The notes beneath the pieces were generated by a model. The model did no database searches, was not told where the DNA came from, and saw nothing but the letters and a program-made list of their open reading frames with translations. Shown here piece by piece: positions 7,995 through 16,044 of a stretch of 22,009 nucleotides of DNA; the first letter of the stretch is position 1, and the number at the start of each line of letters is the position of its first letter. This DNA is from Alphaproteobacteria bacterium (GTDB lineage: Bacteria > Pseudomonadota > Alphaproteobacteria > Micropepsales > Micropepsaceae), in assembly GCA_028869355.1 (NCBI GenBank), contig JAGWSK010000345.1:1-22009 (forward strand), in the 5' to 3' direction. The position numbers and the translations under genes are program-made.

Positions 7995-9679
7995 AATCCT
8001 GGTCGGGCGCCGTGCTTGCCGCGCCGGCGACACTCTGGTTGCTCGCAGCTTTCGCGGCGCCACTCGGCGTCGTGGTTCTTTTATCGCTGCAACCGGGCTC
8101 TGATCCGTTTGTGAAATTGGCGCTCTCACCCAGTGTCGAGCAGTTTGGGGCGATCTTTGCCGATCCATTTTATTTGTCCGTGCTGCTCAAGACGACTCTG
8201 CTTGCGGTGGGCGTCTGCATTGTCACGACGCTGCTCGGTTATCCATTTGCACTGTGGATCCTCTCGTTGCCCGCGCGCTGGCGGCCGGCCGCAATTGCGA
8301 TCGTTTTAATTCCGCTGCTCATCAATGTCGTCGTGCGCTCGCTCGGCATCGAGTTGCTCCTGGCGCCTGACGGCCTCATCAATGATGCGCTCGCGCTGTT
8401 CGGCGCTCCGGCGGCGAAGCACATGTTGTACAATTACGGGGCCATCGGCATAGGCCTGGTGCAGGTATTTCTGCCGCTGATGGTTCTGTCGCTCTATGAT
8501 GTCCTTCAGGCGACGTCGCCCCGCGTGCTCGAAGCCGCACGCTGCCTGGGCGCGTCCCGCACCATGCAATTCTTCACGGTGCAATTGCCCTTATCTCTCC
8601 CCGGGCTGCGCGCCGGCCTGACCTACGTCTTTCTGATGGCGTCCACCACCTATGTGTCGGCGCGGATGCTCGGCGGTAAACAGGCCTGGACCAGCGGAAT
8701 GCTGGTTTGGCAGGACGTGCTTGAGAATCTCGACGCGCAATTTGCGTCAGCATTTGCCCTGGTCATGACTTTGATTGCGATCGTCGCATCGTTGTCGATT
8801 GCGAGCGGGGTAAAGCAATTGACTCCCTGGTTGAACGGGAAGCCGGGTAAGCCATGGATGCTGCCGCGCCCGGTCGTCATCGCGATGGAGGCCATCGTGC
8901 CGGTGCTTGCACGCGCGGGTTTTGCGCTCGCATTGCTGCTGCTGTTGCTGCCGCTTGGCCTCGTCGTCGTGCAAAGCTTCAATGACGTTCCGCAGGCAGC
9001 CATGGCCGGATTCCGGCATTTCACGTTGCGTTGGTACCAGCAACTATTCGGCGATCGGCTGTATTTCGATTCGTTTTGGGTATCGGTGAGTCTCGCGGCC
9101 GGTACCAGCGTCGTCACAGTGCTGCTCGCAACATTGGCTGCCTTTGCGGTGGTACGTGGAAAATTCCCTGGCAAACCGGCGGTCGAGGTATTCTGGATGC
9201 TGCCGCTCGCGCTGCCGCAGATCGCGATCGGTCTGGGCATGCTGCGTCTGTTGCAGACATTCACCGCTGTGCCGGCTTTTCTCGGCTTGCTCGCGGTTCA
9301 CGTGACGATCACATTGCCCTTTTGTATCGGCCTTTTGCGTGCATCCGTGCAGCAACTTGATCGCAGCCTGGAGGATGCGGCGGCCAATCTCGGGGCTGGT
9401 CCCGTGCGCCGAATCTTCTGGGTTATCCTGCCGTGTCTGGCGCCCGGACTTGCCGCTGCGGGGATTGTGGCGCTTCTGCTCAGCTTCGAAGAAGTGACTG
9501 TAACCAGTTTTCTGACGACCGCCCGCATGACCACATTGCCGGTGCGGATTTACGCCGAAGCGACCTACAGCCTGGAGCCGACGGTGTTTGCGATATCCTC
9601 ATTGCTCATCGCGATGACCGGAATCTGCCTGTTCCTGCTCTGCCGCGTCGTGCCGCTTGATCGCGTTTTTTCGCGGTAG
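7991..9679 (+). CDS. Fused ABC transporter permease (PotB-PotC-like, two domains in one chain)
   Basis: A 562-residue inner-membrane permease in which two permease domains, usually separate PotB- and PotC-type proteins, are joined. Each half has about six hydrophobic segments and its own EAA-type loop that docks the ATPase: EAARCLGASRTMQFFTVQLP (about residue 178) in the first, and EDAAANLGAGPVRRIFWVIL (about residue 460) in the second. The boundary lies near residue 300 (MEAIVPVLARAGFALALLLL). Such fusions are known for ferric-iron and some polyamine-type importers. ATGA overlap with the binding-protein gene indicates translational coupling, and the amidohydrolase gene follows after 5 bp. 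Confidence 0.93.
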   Translation: MKSWSGAVLAAPATLWLLAAFAAPLGVVVLLSLQPGSDPFVKLALSPSVEQFGAIFADPFYLSVLLKTTLLAVGVCIVTTLLGYPFALWILSLPARWRPAAIAIVLIPLLINVVVRSLGIELLLAPDGLINDALALFGAPAAKHMLYNYGAIGIGLVQVFLPLMVLSLYDVLQATSPRVLEAARCLGASRTMQFFTVQLPLSLPGLRAGLTYVFLMASTTYVSARMLGGKQAWTSGMLVWQDVLENLDAQFASAFALVMTLIAIVASLSIASGVKQLTPWLNGKPGKPWMLPRPVVIAMEAIVPVLARAGFALALLLLLLPLGLVVVQSFNDVPQAAMAGFRHFTLRWYQQLFGDRLYFDSFWVSVSLAAGTSVVTVLLATLAAFAVVRGKFPGKPAVEVFWMLPLALPQIAIGLGMLRLLQTFTAVPAFLGLLAVHVTITLPFCIGLLRASVQQLDRSLEDAAANLGAGPVRRIFWVILPCLAPGLAAAGIVALLLSFEEVTVTSFLTTARMTTLPVRIYAEATYSLEPTVFAISSLLIAMTGICLFLLCRVVPLDRVFSR

Positions 9680-9684
9680 AGGTC

Positions 9685-10776
9685 ATGGCTGTTGCGGTGG
9701 CTAAATTCGAGCTTGCCAATCCGCAGGACACGAGCGGAATCGCCACTTGGTTGGGCACCGGCATATCCGCCGACCAGGTTGTCGGCTTGATCGGAAAGAC
9801 CGAAGGCAATGGGGGCGTCAACGATTTCAGCCGTCTCCTCGCCGATCAGGCCTACCGGCGGTTTTTGCGCAAGTTCGGCACCCGGAGTCGCGAACACATT
9901 GCCGGGATTCCGATGGTCTGGTCAGGGGGGTGCGACGGCGTGATCGCCCCACACGTGACCGTATTTGCCCGCACGCCGATGACCGGCGATCCCGGTGAGT
10001 CGCGGCTCGCGATCGGGACTGCCATCAGTGCTGAAATTCTGCCGGAGGATATCGGCCGGCCGGCCATGATCGAGAAACTCGCCGAGGGTGTGAACGTCGC
10101 GATGCGCGAGGCGGGCATCAGTGACGCCCGCGATGTGCACTATGTGCAGACCAAAACGCCGCTTTTGACGGTTGATTCACTCGCTGCCGCAGAGCGGCGC
10201 GGCAAGACTGTCGCGTGCAAAGTGCAGGAATCTTCGGGCATCTCGAATGGTACGAGCGCTCTCGGCGTTGCGGTCGGGCTTGGCGAAATCGCAATGCCGC
10301 GCGCCGACCAGATTTGCCGGGACCTCAATCTCTATTCTTCGGTTGCATCCTGTTCCTCGGGTGTCGAATTCGCCCGGGCACAGATCGTTGTGCTGGGGAA
10401 TCGCAAGGGCGCGGGCGGTCAGTTTCGTGTTGGCCATGCGTTGATGGACGACATGCTCGACATGGATGGCGTTTATGCCGCGATTCGAAACGCCGGCCTT
10501 GAGCTTCCCGAGCGGCCACGCGCCGAAGATCTGCACGGCCGGCTGGTGGCTCTGTTCATCAAATGCGAGCCCAATCGCAACGCGCGGCTACGGGGCCGCC
10601 GGCAAGTGATGTTCAACGATTCCGACGTGCCATACCACCGCCACGCCAAGGCGGCCGTCGGCGGCGCCGTGACTGCGGCAATCGGCGATCCCGCCGTGTT
10701 CATTTCGGTCGATGCGATGCATTCCGGGCCGCATGGGAGCGGGCCGGCGGCCGCGATCGTGCGGTTGGGAGAATGA
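9685..10776 (+). CDS. Ring-opening amidohydrolase, cyanuric acid hydrolase / barbiturase family
   Basis: A 363-residue cytosolic enzyme, the usual length for AtzD/TrzD/barbiturase proteins. The family hydrolyses cyanuric acid or barbituric acid by opening the ring and has an unusual three-fold repeat with a Ser-Lys pair in each. All three pairs are visible: K38 (GLIGKTEGNG) with S80 (VWSGGCDGVIAPH), K157 (QTKTPLL) with S225 (SCSSGVEFA), and K293 (FIKCEPN) with S341 (ISVDAMHSGPHGSGP). Cyanuric acid hydrolases, as I recall them, read SVDAEHQGP near the last serine. Here it is SVDAMHSGP, so substrate preference may differ. The next steps encoded nearby (AllA-like, amidase, urease) favour a urea-yielding substrate such as barbiturate over cyanurate. 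It follows the permease by 5 bp and overlaps the AllA-like gene by 4 bp. Confidence 0.93.
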   Translation: MAVAVAKFELANPQDTSGIATWLGTGISADQVVGLIGKTEGNGGVNDFSRLLADQAYRRFLRKFGTRSREHIAGIPMVWSGGCDGVIAPHVTVFARTPMTGDPGESRLAIGTAISAEILPEDIGRPAMIEKLAEGVNVAMREAGISDARDVHYVQTKTPLLTVDSLAAAERRGKTVACKVQESSGISNGTSALGVAVGLGEIAMPRADQICRDLNLYSSVASCSSGVEFARAQIVVLGNRKGAGGQFRVGHALMDDMLDMDGVYAAIRNAGLELPERPRAEDLHGRLVALFIKCEPNRNARLRGRRQVMFNDSDVPYHRHAKAAVGGAVTAAIGDPAVFISVDAMHSGPHGSGPAAAIVRLGE

Positions 10777-11261
10777 ACGGCGGCCTGCATTCCCTAAATG
10801 TCCAGCCACTTGCGCGGATACCGTTTGCCCCCTTCGGTCAGGTGCTGGATTTTGCTCCCGGCGATATTGCCCGCCGCAATTTTGCCGCCCGGCTGTTCAA
10901 CGGGCGCAACGCCGCCAATCCGAATCTGCGGGTTCAACGCACCGACCCGACGCCACTGCCATTGATGACGACCACGATCGAGCGGCATCGGCATTCCTCG
11001 CAACTGTTCGCGCCTTTATCGGGGAGCCCGTATCTCCTGATTGTTTTCCCGTCTTCGGCGGACGGTGTACCGATCCTGTCAGAGGGCCGGGCCTTTGCCG
11101 CAGGAGGCGATCAGGCGATCAACTATGATTGCGATACATGGCATCATGGTTTTCGGGCGCTCCAGCGTCCTGGAACATTCCTGATGTTGCGTTGGGAAGA
11201 CGGGACGCAAGACGACGAGGAATTCCTCACCCTTCCCTCGCCGATCCGAATCGACGGTTGA
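10773..11261 (+). CDS. Ureidoglycolate lyase (AllA)-like protein
   Basis: A 162-residue cupin-fold protein of the AllA family, whose characterised members split ureidoglycolate into glyoxylate and urea. Family landmarks are visible: an ERH element followed by HSSQLFAPL (residues 70-82), SPYLLIVFPSS (85-95), and the GGDQAINYDCDTWHH segment (111-125) containing the conserved W-H-H. The length matches the E. coli enzyme (about 160 residues). Its ATG overlaps the amidohydrolase stop (ATGA), so the two are translationally coupled and probably act in sequence. Because no allantoinase or allantoate hydrolase is present, the true substrate may be another ureido acid. This is inference. The start at 10773 was preferred to upstream in-frame starts lying inside the amidohydrolase gene. 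Confidence 0.87.
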   Translation: MNGGLHSLNVQPLARIPFAPFGQVLDFAPGDIARRNFAARLFNGRNAANPNLRVQRTDPTPLPLMTTTIERHRHSSQLFAPLSGSPYLLIVFPSSADGVPILSEGRAFAAGGDQAINYDCDTWHHGFRALQRPGTFLMLRWEDGTQDDEEFLTLPSPIRIDG

Positions 11262-11274
11262 TTATTCCCGGTGA

Positions 11275-11532
11275 TTAATTCCGGGCCACTGTCGTGGTTT
11301 GTCCCGATTTGCTCTCCGCCGTGACACCTTCGGGCTGCGGGTTTGCAGACTTCTGCGCCACCGCCGCGTGTTTCGGCCGCCCTTCAGCCGGAAGACTCAT
11401 CATATAGGGTTTGACGGCGGGGCTGCGCGGGACCACCGACACAATGTCGATGTTTGGCATCGCAGTTTCGGCGGCCGCCGTCTGTCCGGATGCCGCCCCG
11501 ATGACGAGTGCCGCAAGGATGAACTGCCTCAT
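11275..11532 (-). CDS. Small exported protein of unknown function
   Basis: An 85-residue protein with a signal peptide (MRQFILAALVIGAASGQTAAAE). The mature part is about 64 residues, low in complexity, Ala/Pro/Ser/Lys-rich, with no cysteines and no predicted fold I recognise. GAAGG 6 nt before the ATG is a good ribosome-binding site, which supports a real gene despite its size. It converges on the AllA-like gene with only 13 bp between the stops. That gap holds a weak 5-bp hairpin (11267-11271 with 11281-11285). Confidence 0.6.
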   Translation of the reverse strand: MRQFILAALVIGAASGQTAAAETAMPNIDIVSVVPRSPAVKPYMMSLPAEGRPKHAAVAQKSANPQPEGVTAESKSGQTTTVARN

Positions 11533-11648
11533 TTTTGGCCTTCAAGATTGATCCTGTCAGATCAATGCAAATCTCGGGCCAATCCGGCGTTTAAACGCGT
11601 TCAGACGCGCGTGAGATCAGGCAGTCTGCCGTGAAAGCAATGCTTCGT

Positions 11649-12245
11649 TCAGCTGATCGGCGTGCGGGGAACAACCGTAAAGCGGGACAATTCCTGCTTT
11701 GGCCGGTCCCACTGCGGTGCCAATTTCGCAGCCTGGCTGTAATCGGCGTATGCGCCGCGCAGATCGCCCGAATCCTCGCGTGCCATCGCCCGATTGAAGT
11801 AAATCTTTGCCTGTTCCGAACCCGTCAACGATAGAGCGCGTGTAAAGTCTGCTTCGGCTTCATTAGGCCGGCGTTGCAGCAACATCGCGACCCCGCGGTT
11901 GACCAGCGCTTCGGTAAGCTGGTTGTCGATTTGCAGCGCGGAATCGCTGTCGGCCACGGAATCCTGGTATTCGGCGCGGACGAGATGCAGGATCGCGCGG
12001 TTGGTGTAAGCCGCAGCCAGCCGGGCATTGGAATCACCAGCCATCCTGATCGCCGTTGTGCATGCCGAGACTTCCGAATCGGTGGCGCGGGCACTCGTCT
12101 GGGCCGATGCCGCCGCGACGGCGCAAATCTGGGCCGCATGACCAGCGGCGTAAAAAGTTGTGTAGGTCGTCGAGGCGGCGAAGGACTGAGATGCGCCGGC
12201 GGCAGAAACCGCACCCGCGAGAACCATAGCCAAACCGAGTTTCAC
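11649..12245 (-). CDS. Exported tetratricopeptide-repeat (TPR) protein
   Basis: A 198-residue periplasmic protein. The GTG start at 12245 is preceded by CAGGGAG at 6 nt and opens a signal peptide (KLGLAMVLAGAVSAAGASQSFA). The frame could run back to 12320, but that extension lacks a comparable ribosome-binding site and would bury the signal peptide. About three TPR units follow: ARLAAAYTNRAILHLVRAEYQDSVADSD (about 92-118), LTEALVNRGVAMLLQRRPNEAEADFTRAL, and AKIYFNRAMAREDSGDLRGAYADYSQAAKL. These have the conserved small and aromatic positions of TPR helices. TPR proteins mediate protein-protein contacts, and the partner here is unknown. It lies downstream of the amidase on the same strand after a 168-bp gap, so it probably has its own promoter. 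Confidence 0.82.
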   Translation of the reverse strand: MKLGLAMVLAGAVSAAGASQSFAASTTYTTFYAAGHAAQICAVAAASAQTSARATDSEVSACTTAIRMAGDSNARLAAAYTNRAILHLVRAEYQDSVADSDSALQIDNQLTEALVNRGVAMLLQRRPNEAEADFTRALSLTGSEQAKIYFNRAMAREDSGDLRGAYADYSQAAKLAPQWDRPKQELSRFTVVPRTPIS

Positions 12246-12413
12246 GCAAATCTCCCTGGATTTTGTATTTGTGACTGACCGTCGAGGGAGACTGTATAAA
12301 CAAGTTGGGCGGGCGCACAAGTGAAAATGCTCAGTATAAGGTCAATTGCTCAAACAATGGGCACGACTCTTACCCGATTCTTTTGTAAGCGACGTGCACA
12401 GGAAATGAGCATG

Positions 12414-13811
12414 TTATGCGACGGCAAAATCCGGCCAGACATGTGACCGGGCAAACGCCGTTTCATATTCCTGGGCGATATCCAGCAGCCATTCGTCGCA
12501 GCCCCCTGGCGCGATCAATTGAAAACCGACCGGCAGGTTTTCCTCATCAAATCCGGCTGGAAGAGCGATTGCAGGATGACCGCAGGCATTGACCCATGGC
12601 GTGAACACGGCGTGCCCGCGCGGCCCAACCTCGCATCCGGCGATGACGGGCGGGAAAGCTTCTTCAGCCGGCCAGGGTTGCGCCGCAGCCGCGGGCGTCA
12701 TGATCAGGTCCATGCCGTCGAATGCTCGCGCTAACGCCGCGCGAAAATCGGACAGGCATCCGACTGCATCGCGATATTCGAGCGAAGACAAACGTTCTCC
12801 CGCTTCCGCCTGCATGACGAAATCGGCAGACGCAGTTCCGGAAAATGCTGGATGCCGCCGGGCAAGTGCTGCAAATCCGGCATTGGTGACATTCTGCCAG
12901 GCTGAAACCGCAGCTTCGATCGGGAAAGGCAGCCCTGCGCGATGGACACTGTACCCAAGCTGGACAAATCGATCGGCCGCGGCAGAGCACACCCGGAGAA
13001 TTTCCGGATCGACTGGAGCAGCACCGAATTTGGCAGCATACAGGATGCGCGGATACCGCGGCGGCGCGCGTCGACCGGCCGGCATCATGGCCGGCTCGGC
13101 GATCGCGTCGAATAGCAGGCGTGCATCATCTGCTCTCCGCGCGATCGGCCCGACGACTTCGCAATCGAGCATCAATTGCGGAAATCCATTGCCGCGGAGT
13201 ATTCGACCGATCGACGGCTTCAATCCGACCAGATTGGTATAGGCAGCAGGCCGGCGAATGGACCCGCCACCGTCTGTTGCCAACGCCAGTGGCGCGAGCC
13301 CGGCGGCAACTGCCGCGACCGCGCCACCGCTCGAACCACCAGGCGTGAGCGCGAGGTTCCACGGATTGCGGGTGACACCATAAACTGGATTTCCGGTGAA
13401 TCCCCGCATCGCGAATTCCGGAACATTTGTCTTACCGAGCAGGATCGCGCCGCGGGACCGAAGTTTGGCCACAGGCAATTCGTCATGGTCCGGAATATAG
13501 CCGGCATATAAGGGAGACCCCCAGGCTGCCGGACAGTGGCGCATCAGAAGGTTGTCCTTGATCGCAACTGGAATTCCGTCGAGTGCACTTAAGGCCTGAC
13601 CCGCTCGAAGCCGTGCATCACTTGCGCTTGCGGCTTCCGACGCGCCATCGAAATCGACATACACAAAGGCGTTGAGGTGCGGATTGAGGCGCCGGATGCG
13701 TTCCAGATAATGATCAAGTAATTCGTGGGCGGAAAGTGAACCTTCGCGCAGCACGGCGCCCAATTGGCGGACCGGCATGCAAAACAGGTTCGAAAGATCA
13801 CCTGCGCGCAT
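12414..13811 (-). CDS. Amidase-signature family amidohydrolase
   Basis: A 465-residue enzyme with the Ser-cisSer-Lys triad of the amidase signature family: K85 (GIPVAIKDN), the GGSSGG serines at 160-161 and S184 in TDGGGSIRRPAA. The sequence downstream of these is generic for GatA/AtzE-like amidases. Length matches AtzE-type amidases. It lacks the long C-terminal domain of allophanate hydrolase AtzF, and no small AtzG/GatC-like partner is seen nearby. In this context it could hydrolyse a ureido acid (ureidomalonate-like) to urea plus a carboxylic acid, by inference. It lies 13 bp after the FAD monooxygenase. In-frame starts at 13835 and 13841 would overlap that gene's stop and cannot be excluded. 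Confidence 0.92.
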   Translation of the reverse strand: MRAGDLSNLFCMPVRQLGAVLREGSLSAHELLDHYLERIRRLNPHLNAFVYVDFDGASEAASASDARLRAGQALSALDGIPVAIKDNLLMRHCPAAWGSPLYAGYIPDHDELPVAKLRSRGAILLGKTNVPEFAMRGFTGNPVYGVTRNPWNLALTPGGSSGGAVAAVAAGLAPLALATDGGGSIRRPAAYTNLVGLKPSIGRILRGNGFPQLMLDCEVVGPIARRADDARLLFDAIAEPAMMPAGRRAPPRYPRILYAAKFGAAPVDPEILRVCSAAADRFVQLGYSVHRAGLPFPIEAAVSAWQNVTNAGFAALARRHPAFSGTASADFVMQAEAGERLSSLEYRDAVGCLSDFRAALARAFDGMDLIMTPAAAAQPWPAEEAFPPVIAGCEVGPRGHAVFTPWVNACGHPAIALPAGFDEENLPVGFQLIAPGGCDEWLLDIAQEYETAFARSHVWPDFAVA

Positions 13812-13824
13812 CCCGGCGCTGCGC

Positions 13825-14994
13825 TCAGGCGACATCCGCATAGAGTTGCCGCAAATTGGAAAGAAACGGCTCGCGCGCTTTGGCGAGCGAACCGGCGATG
13901 ACATCCGCACCCGGCATAAGCGTATCCGTGGCCTCGCGCGTCAGGCGCTTCGCGAAAGCAATCCGGTCGCGCCGCTTTGCTTCGTATGCAGTACAAACCT
14001 GGTCCTGGCTCGCCGGCGCATTGCCTGCAATATGTGCGGCGGCCAACGCATCTTCGATGGCCTGGGTCGCACCCTGGCCAAGCGTCTGGTACATGGCGTG
14101 CGCCGCGTCCCCGAGCAGCAGCACGCGCCGGTCAAGCGCATGATGGACGGTCTCGATTTCCTGCGTGCGGGCCCAGTTCATGCTGTCCATATGGCGGTCC
14201 ATGAGGTTCAGCATCCACTTGACGGCCGGACTTGCGGAGCCGCTCCTGGGTTCGAAAAAGCGTCGCTGCGCCTGCGGGGTTTTCAGATATCGGGGTACGG
14301 ATCCGCTACCGGCGAGCGGAAACGATCCGGCGATATAGGCGTAATCGCCCGGGAGCCGAAAACTCAGCAGTCTCGCATTGCCGCAGAAATATTGTCCGTA
14401 GTCGTCGATCGGACATTGGCTGTCGCGCACGAGCAGGCGCCAGGTGCCAATCCCGGGATAGACCGCACGCGGCGGACCGTCCACCACTTCGCGCAGCCGG
14501 CTGTAGCGGCCATCCGCGGCAACCAGCAGATCGAACGAACCCTCCCGAATCAATTCGCCGGCGCTGGTGCGAAACACAGGGACCAACCGTCCTTCGGCGT
14601 CCTGCTCCAAGGCCTCCAGCGACCGGTCATAGTGAGTGCAGGCCGCGCTTGCCGATCGAAGGACGTGGTACAGGTGGGACCACCGGATACGTAACCCTGG
14701 CTCCTCCGCCACGTCCGACAGGTCAAGATCGATCAGCTTCGTTCCATCGGTGAGCGCAATCAGCCATCGCCGCCAAGGCAGGGAGACCGTGACCAATTCC
14801 TGCAATTCGCGGCAGCCGCCGCGCCGCAAAGCCTTGACGGCATTGGGTCCGATATTCAGCCCGGTGCCCGCTTCGTCGCGGCCATTGTCCGCAATGCGAT
14901 CGAACGCATGAATCGAAACGGCCGGAGAATTCCGCATGAGGGTGGCGGCGAACAGACTGCCCGCAACCCCGGTACCGATCACGCCAATTCTCAT
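13825..14994 (-). CDS. FAD-dependent aromatic-ring hydroxylase family monooxygenase (HpxO/salicylate-hydroxylase-like)
   Basis: A 389-residue class A flavoprotein monooxygenase. The FAD-binding GxGxxG is at residues 7-12 (GVIGTGVAGS), the DG motif at 161-162 (LLVAADGRYSRL) and the GD motif at 295-296 (LLLGDAAHAMYQTLGQGATQAIEDA). These enzymes hydroxylate aromatic or heteroaromatic rings with NAD(P)H and O2. Relatives of this size include salicylate hydroxylase and the urate hydroxylase HpxO. The proline commonly found after GDAAHAM is replaced here (YQTLGQG). Neighbours suggest a cyclic ureide as substrate. The frame is open back to 15072, but the ATG at 14994 begins the FAD-binding strand, and a longer start would run into regulatory site 4. 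Confidence 0.9.
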   Translation of the reverse strand: MRIGVIGTGVAGSLFAATLMRNSPAVSIHAFDRIADNGRDEAGTGLNIGPNAVKALRRGGCRELQELVTVSLPWRRWLIALTDGTKLIDLDLSDVAEEPGLRIRWSHLYHVLRSASAACTHYDRSLEALEQDAEGRLVPVFRTSAGELIREGSFDLLVAADGRYSRLREVVDGPPRAVYPGIGTWRLLVRDSQCPIDDYGQYFCGNARLLSFRLPGDYAYIAGSFPLAGSGSVPRYLKTPQAQRRFFEPRSGSASPAVKWMLNLMDRHMDSMNWARTQEIETVHHALDRRVLLLGDAAHAMYQTLGQGATQAIEDALAAAHIAGNAPASQDQVCTAYEAKRRDRIAFAKRLTREATDTLMPGADVIAGSLAKAREPFLSNLRQLYADVA

Positions 14995-15071
14995 GCGGTG
15001 TCCAAAACTGGCAGCCCGAAAACTGATCGCCCCACGCGGCTGAACTCCGCTGATTTTTTGTGCAGGGGACA

Positions 15072-15089
15072 ATACGTCAATTGCCCTAT
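15072..15089. promoter_or_regulatory. Site 4 of the 18-bp near-palindrome (putative operator)
   Basis: The sequence ATACGTCAATTGCCCTAT shares the invariant ATACGTCAATTG with sites 1-3 and differs from site 2 in one base. It lies between divergent starts: 77 bp from the monooxygenase ATG (minus) and 64 bp before ureD (plus). One site could therefore control both the monooxygenase-amidase pair and the urease operon. Confidence 0.62.
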
Positions 15090-15153
15090 GGGTTTGTCCG
15101 GAACGCGATGATTAGGTCTCGCACAACAGGCCCGTGTATGAAAAAGGCAGGCC

Positions 15154-16029
15154 GTGGCAAGTGTCGAATGCGAAATTTCCGTAGGCAGCCCGGTCCAAGC
15201 CGAGGCTGCGCTTTGGCGCAGTCTGGCGCGAAGCCGTGGCGCGGTGAATGTCGGTTTCAAAAGGCGCGGATCAGCGACGGTTTTAGATAATCTCTATCAA
15301 TCCGGATGCCTCAAACTCCGCATGCCCGTGCCGGAGAATCGGGCCTCGCCAGATGCGATTGTCATCAACACATCGGGCGGATTGACCGGAGGCGACGAAA
15401 TCTCGCTCGCTGCACGCTGGCAGAGCGGAACGTCGGCGGCGCTGTGCAGCCAGGCGGCAGAAAAAATCTACCGGTCATCCGGAGGACAGGCGGTTGTGTC
15501 GAACCGGCTCGATGTGCAGGAAGGGGCCAGCGCGGAATGGCTCCCGCAGGAAACAATCATTTTCAATCAGGCGCGGCTGTGCCGGAAATGCGAAGTCAGC
15601 GTAGCGGGTGGTGGACGCTTTCTCGGCCTTGAGACCGTCGTCTTCGGTCGCGCGGCGATGGGCGAGGAGGTCAACTCCGGTGACGTGCGCGACGGCTGGC
15701 GCATTTTCCGGGCGGGCCGGCTCGTCTATGCGGATGTGTTTCACATCGACGGCGTGATTTCGGCGCGGCTGGACAGATCCGCAATCGGCGCTTGCGCCCG
15801 TGCGTTCGGAACGATTCTTTTGATAGCCGGGGAAAACCTTGTTGCCCTCGTGGAGCAATTGCGGGAGGTCTTTGTAATGGCCCGCGGCAGAGCGGCAGCG
15901 ACCCAGTGGAACGGAGTGCTTGCCGTCCGCTTCCTCGCACGCGATAGCGAAATCCTCAGACACGACATGGTGTTGGCGCTCAGCATATTGCGTGGCAGAC
16001 GGCCATTGCCCCGCCCGTGGAATTGCTAG
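15154..16029 (+). CDS. ureD: Urease accessory protein UreD
   Basis: A 291-residue cytosolic chaperone that joins UreF and UreG on the apo-urease to deliver nickel. Family landmarks are present: a GFKRRGSATVLDNLYQSG N-terminal strand, the TSGGLTGGDEISLAA region (about residues 72-86), AEKIYRS, EWLPQETIIFNQARL (about 129-143) and WRIFRAGRLVYADVF. The start is GTG at 15154, with AGGCAGG a few bases upstream; no in-frame ATG lies close by. It is the first gene of the urease operon, 64 bp downstream of regulatory site 4, and ends 15 bp before ureA. Confidence 0.96.
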   Translation: MASVECEISVGSPVQAEAALWRSLARSRGAVNVGFKRRGSATVLDNLYQSGCLKLRMPVPENRASPDAIVINTSGGLTGGDEISLAARWQSGTSAALCSQAAEKIYRSSGGQAVVSNRLDVQEGASAEWLPQETIIFNQARLCRKCEVSVAGGGRFLGLETVVFGRAAMGEEVNSGDVRDGWRIFRAGRLVYADVFHIDGVISARLDRSAIGACARAFGTILLIAGENLVALVEQLREVFVMARGRAAATQWNGVLAVRFLARDSEILRHDMVLALSILRGRRPLPRPWNC

Positions 16030-16044
16030 CAGTGGAGGAGCCGA

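Noticed and set aside
12337..12355. A fifth possible copy of the operator, AGGTCAATTGCTC, upstream of the TPR gene
   Set aside because: Shares the GTCAATTG core but loses the invariant ATACG left half and the CAT/TAT right end. It may be a degenerate site but is too weak to list.
12355..12375. GGGCACGACTCTTAC resembles a sigma-54 promoter
   Set aside because: The essential GC at -12 is AC, and it points into the 3' end of the convergent amidase.
9685..13811. A complete cyanurate pathway (AtzD-AtzG-AtzE-AtzF)
   Set aside because: No AtzG-sized partner and no allophanate hydrolase with its extra C-terminal domain. Presence of AllA-like and urease genes fits urea release better.
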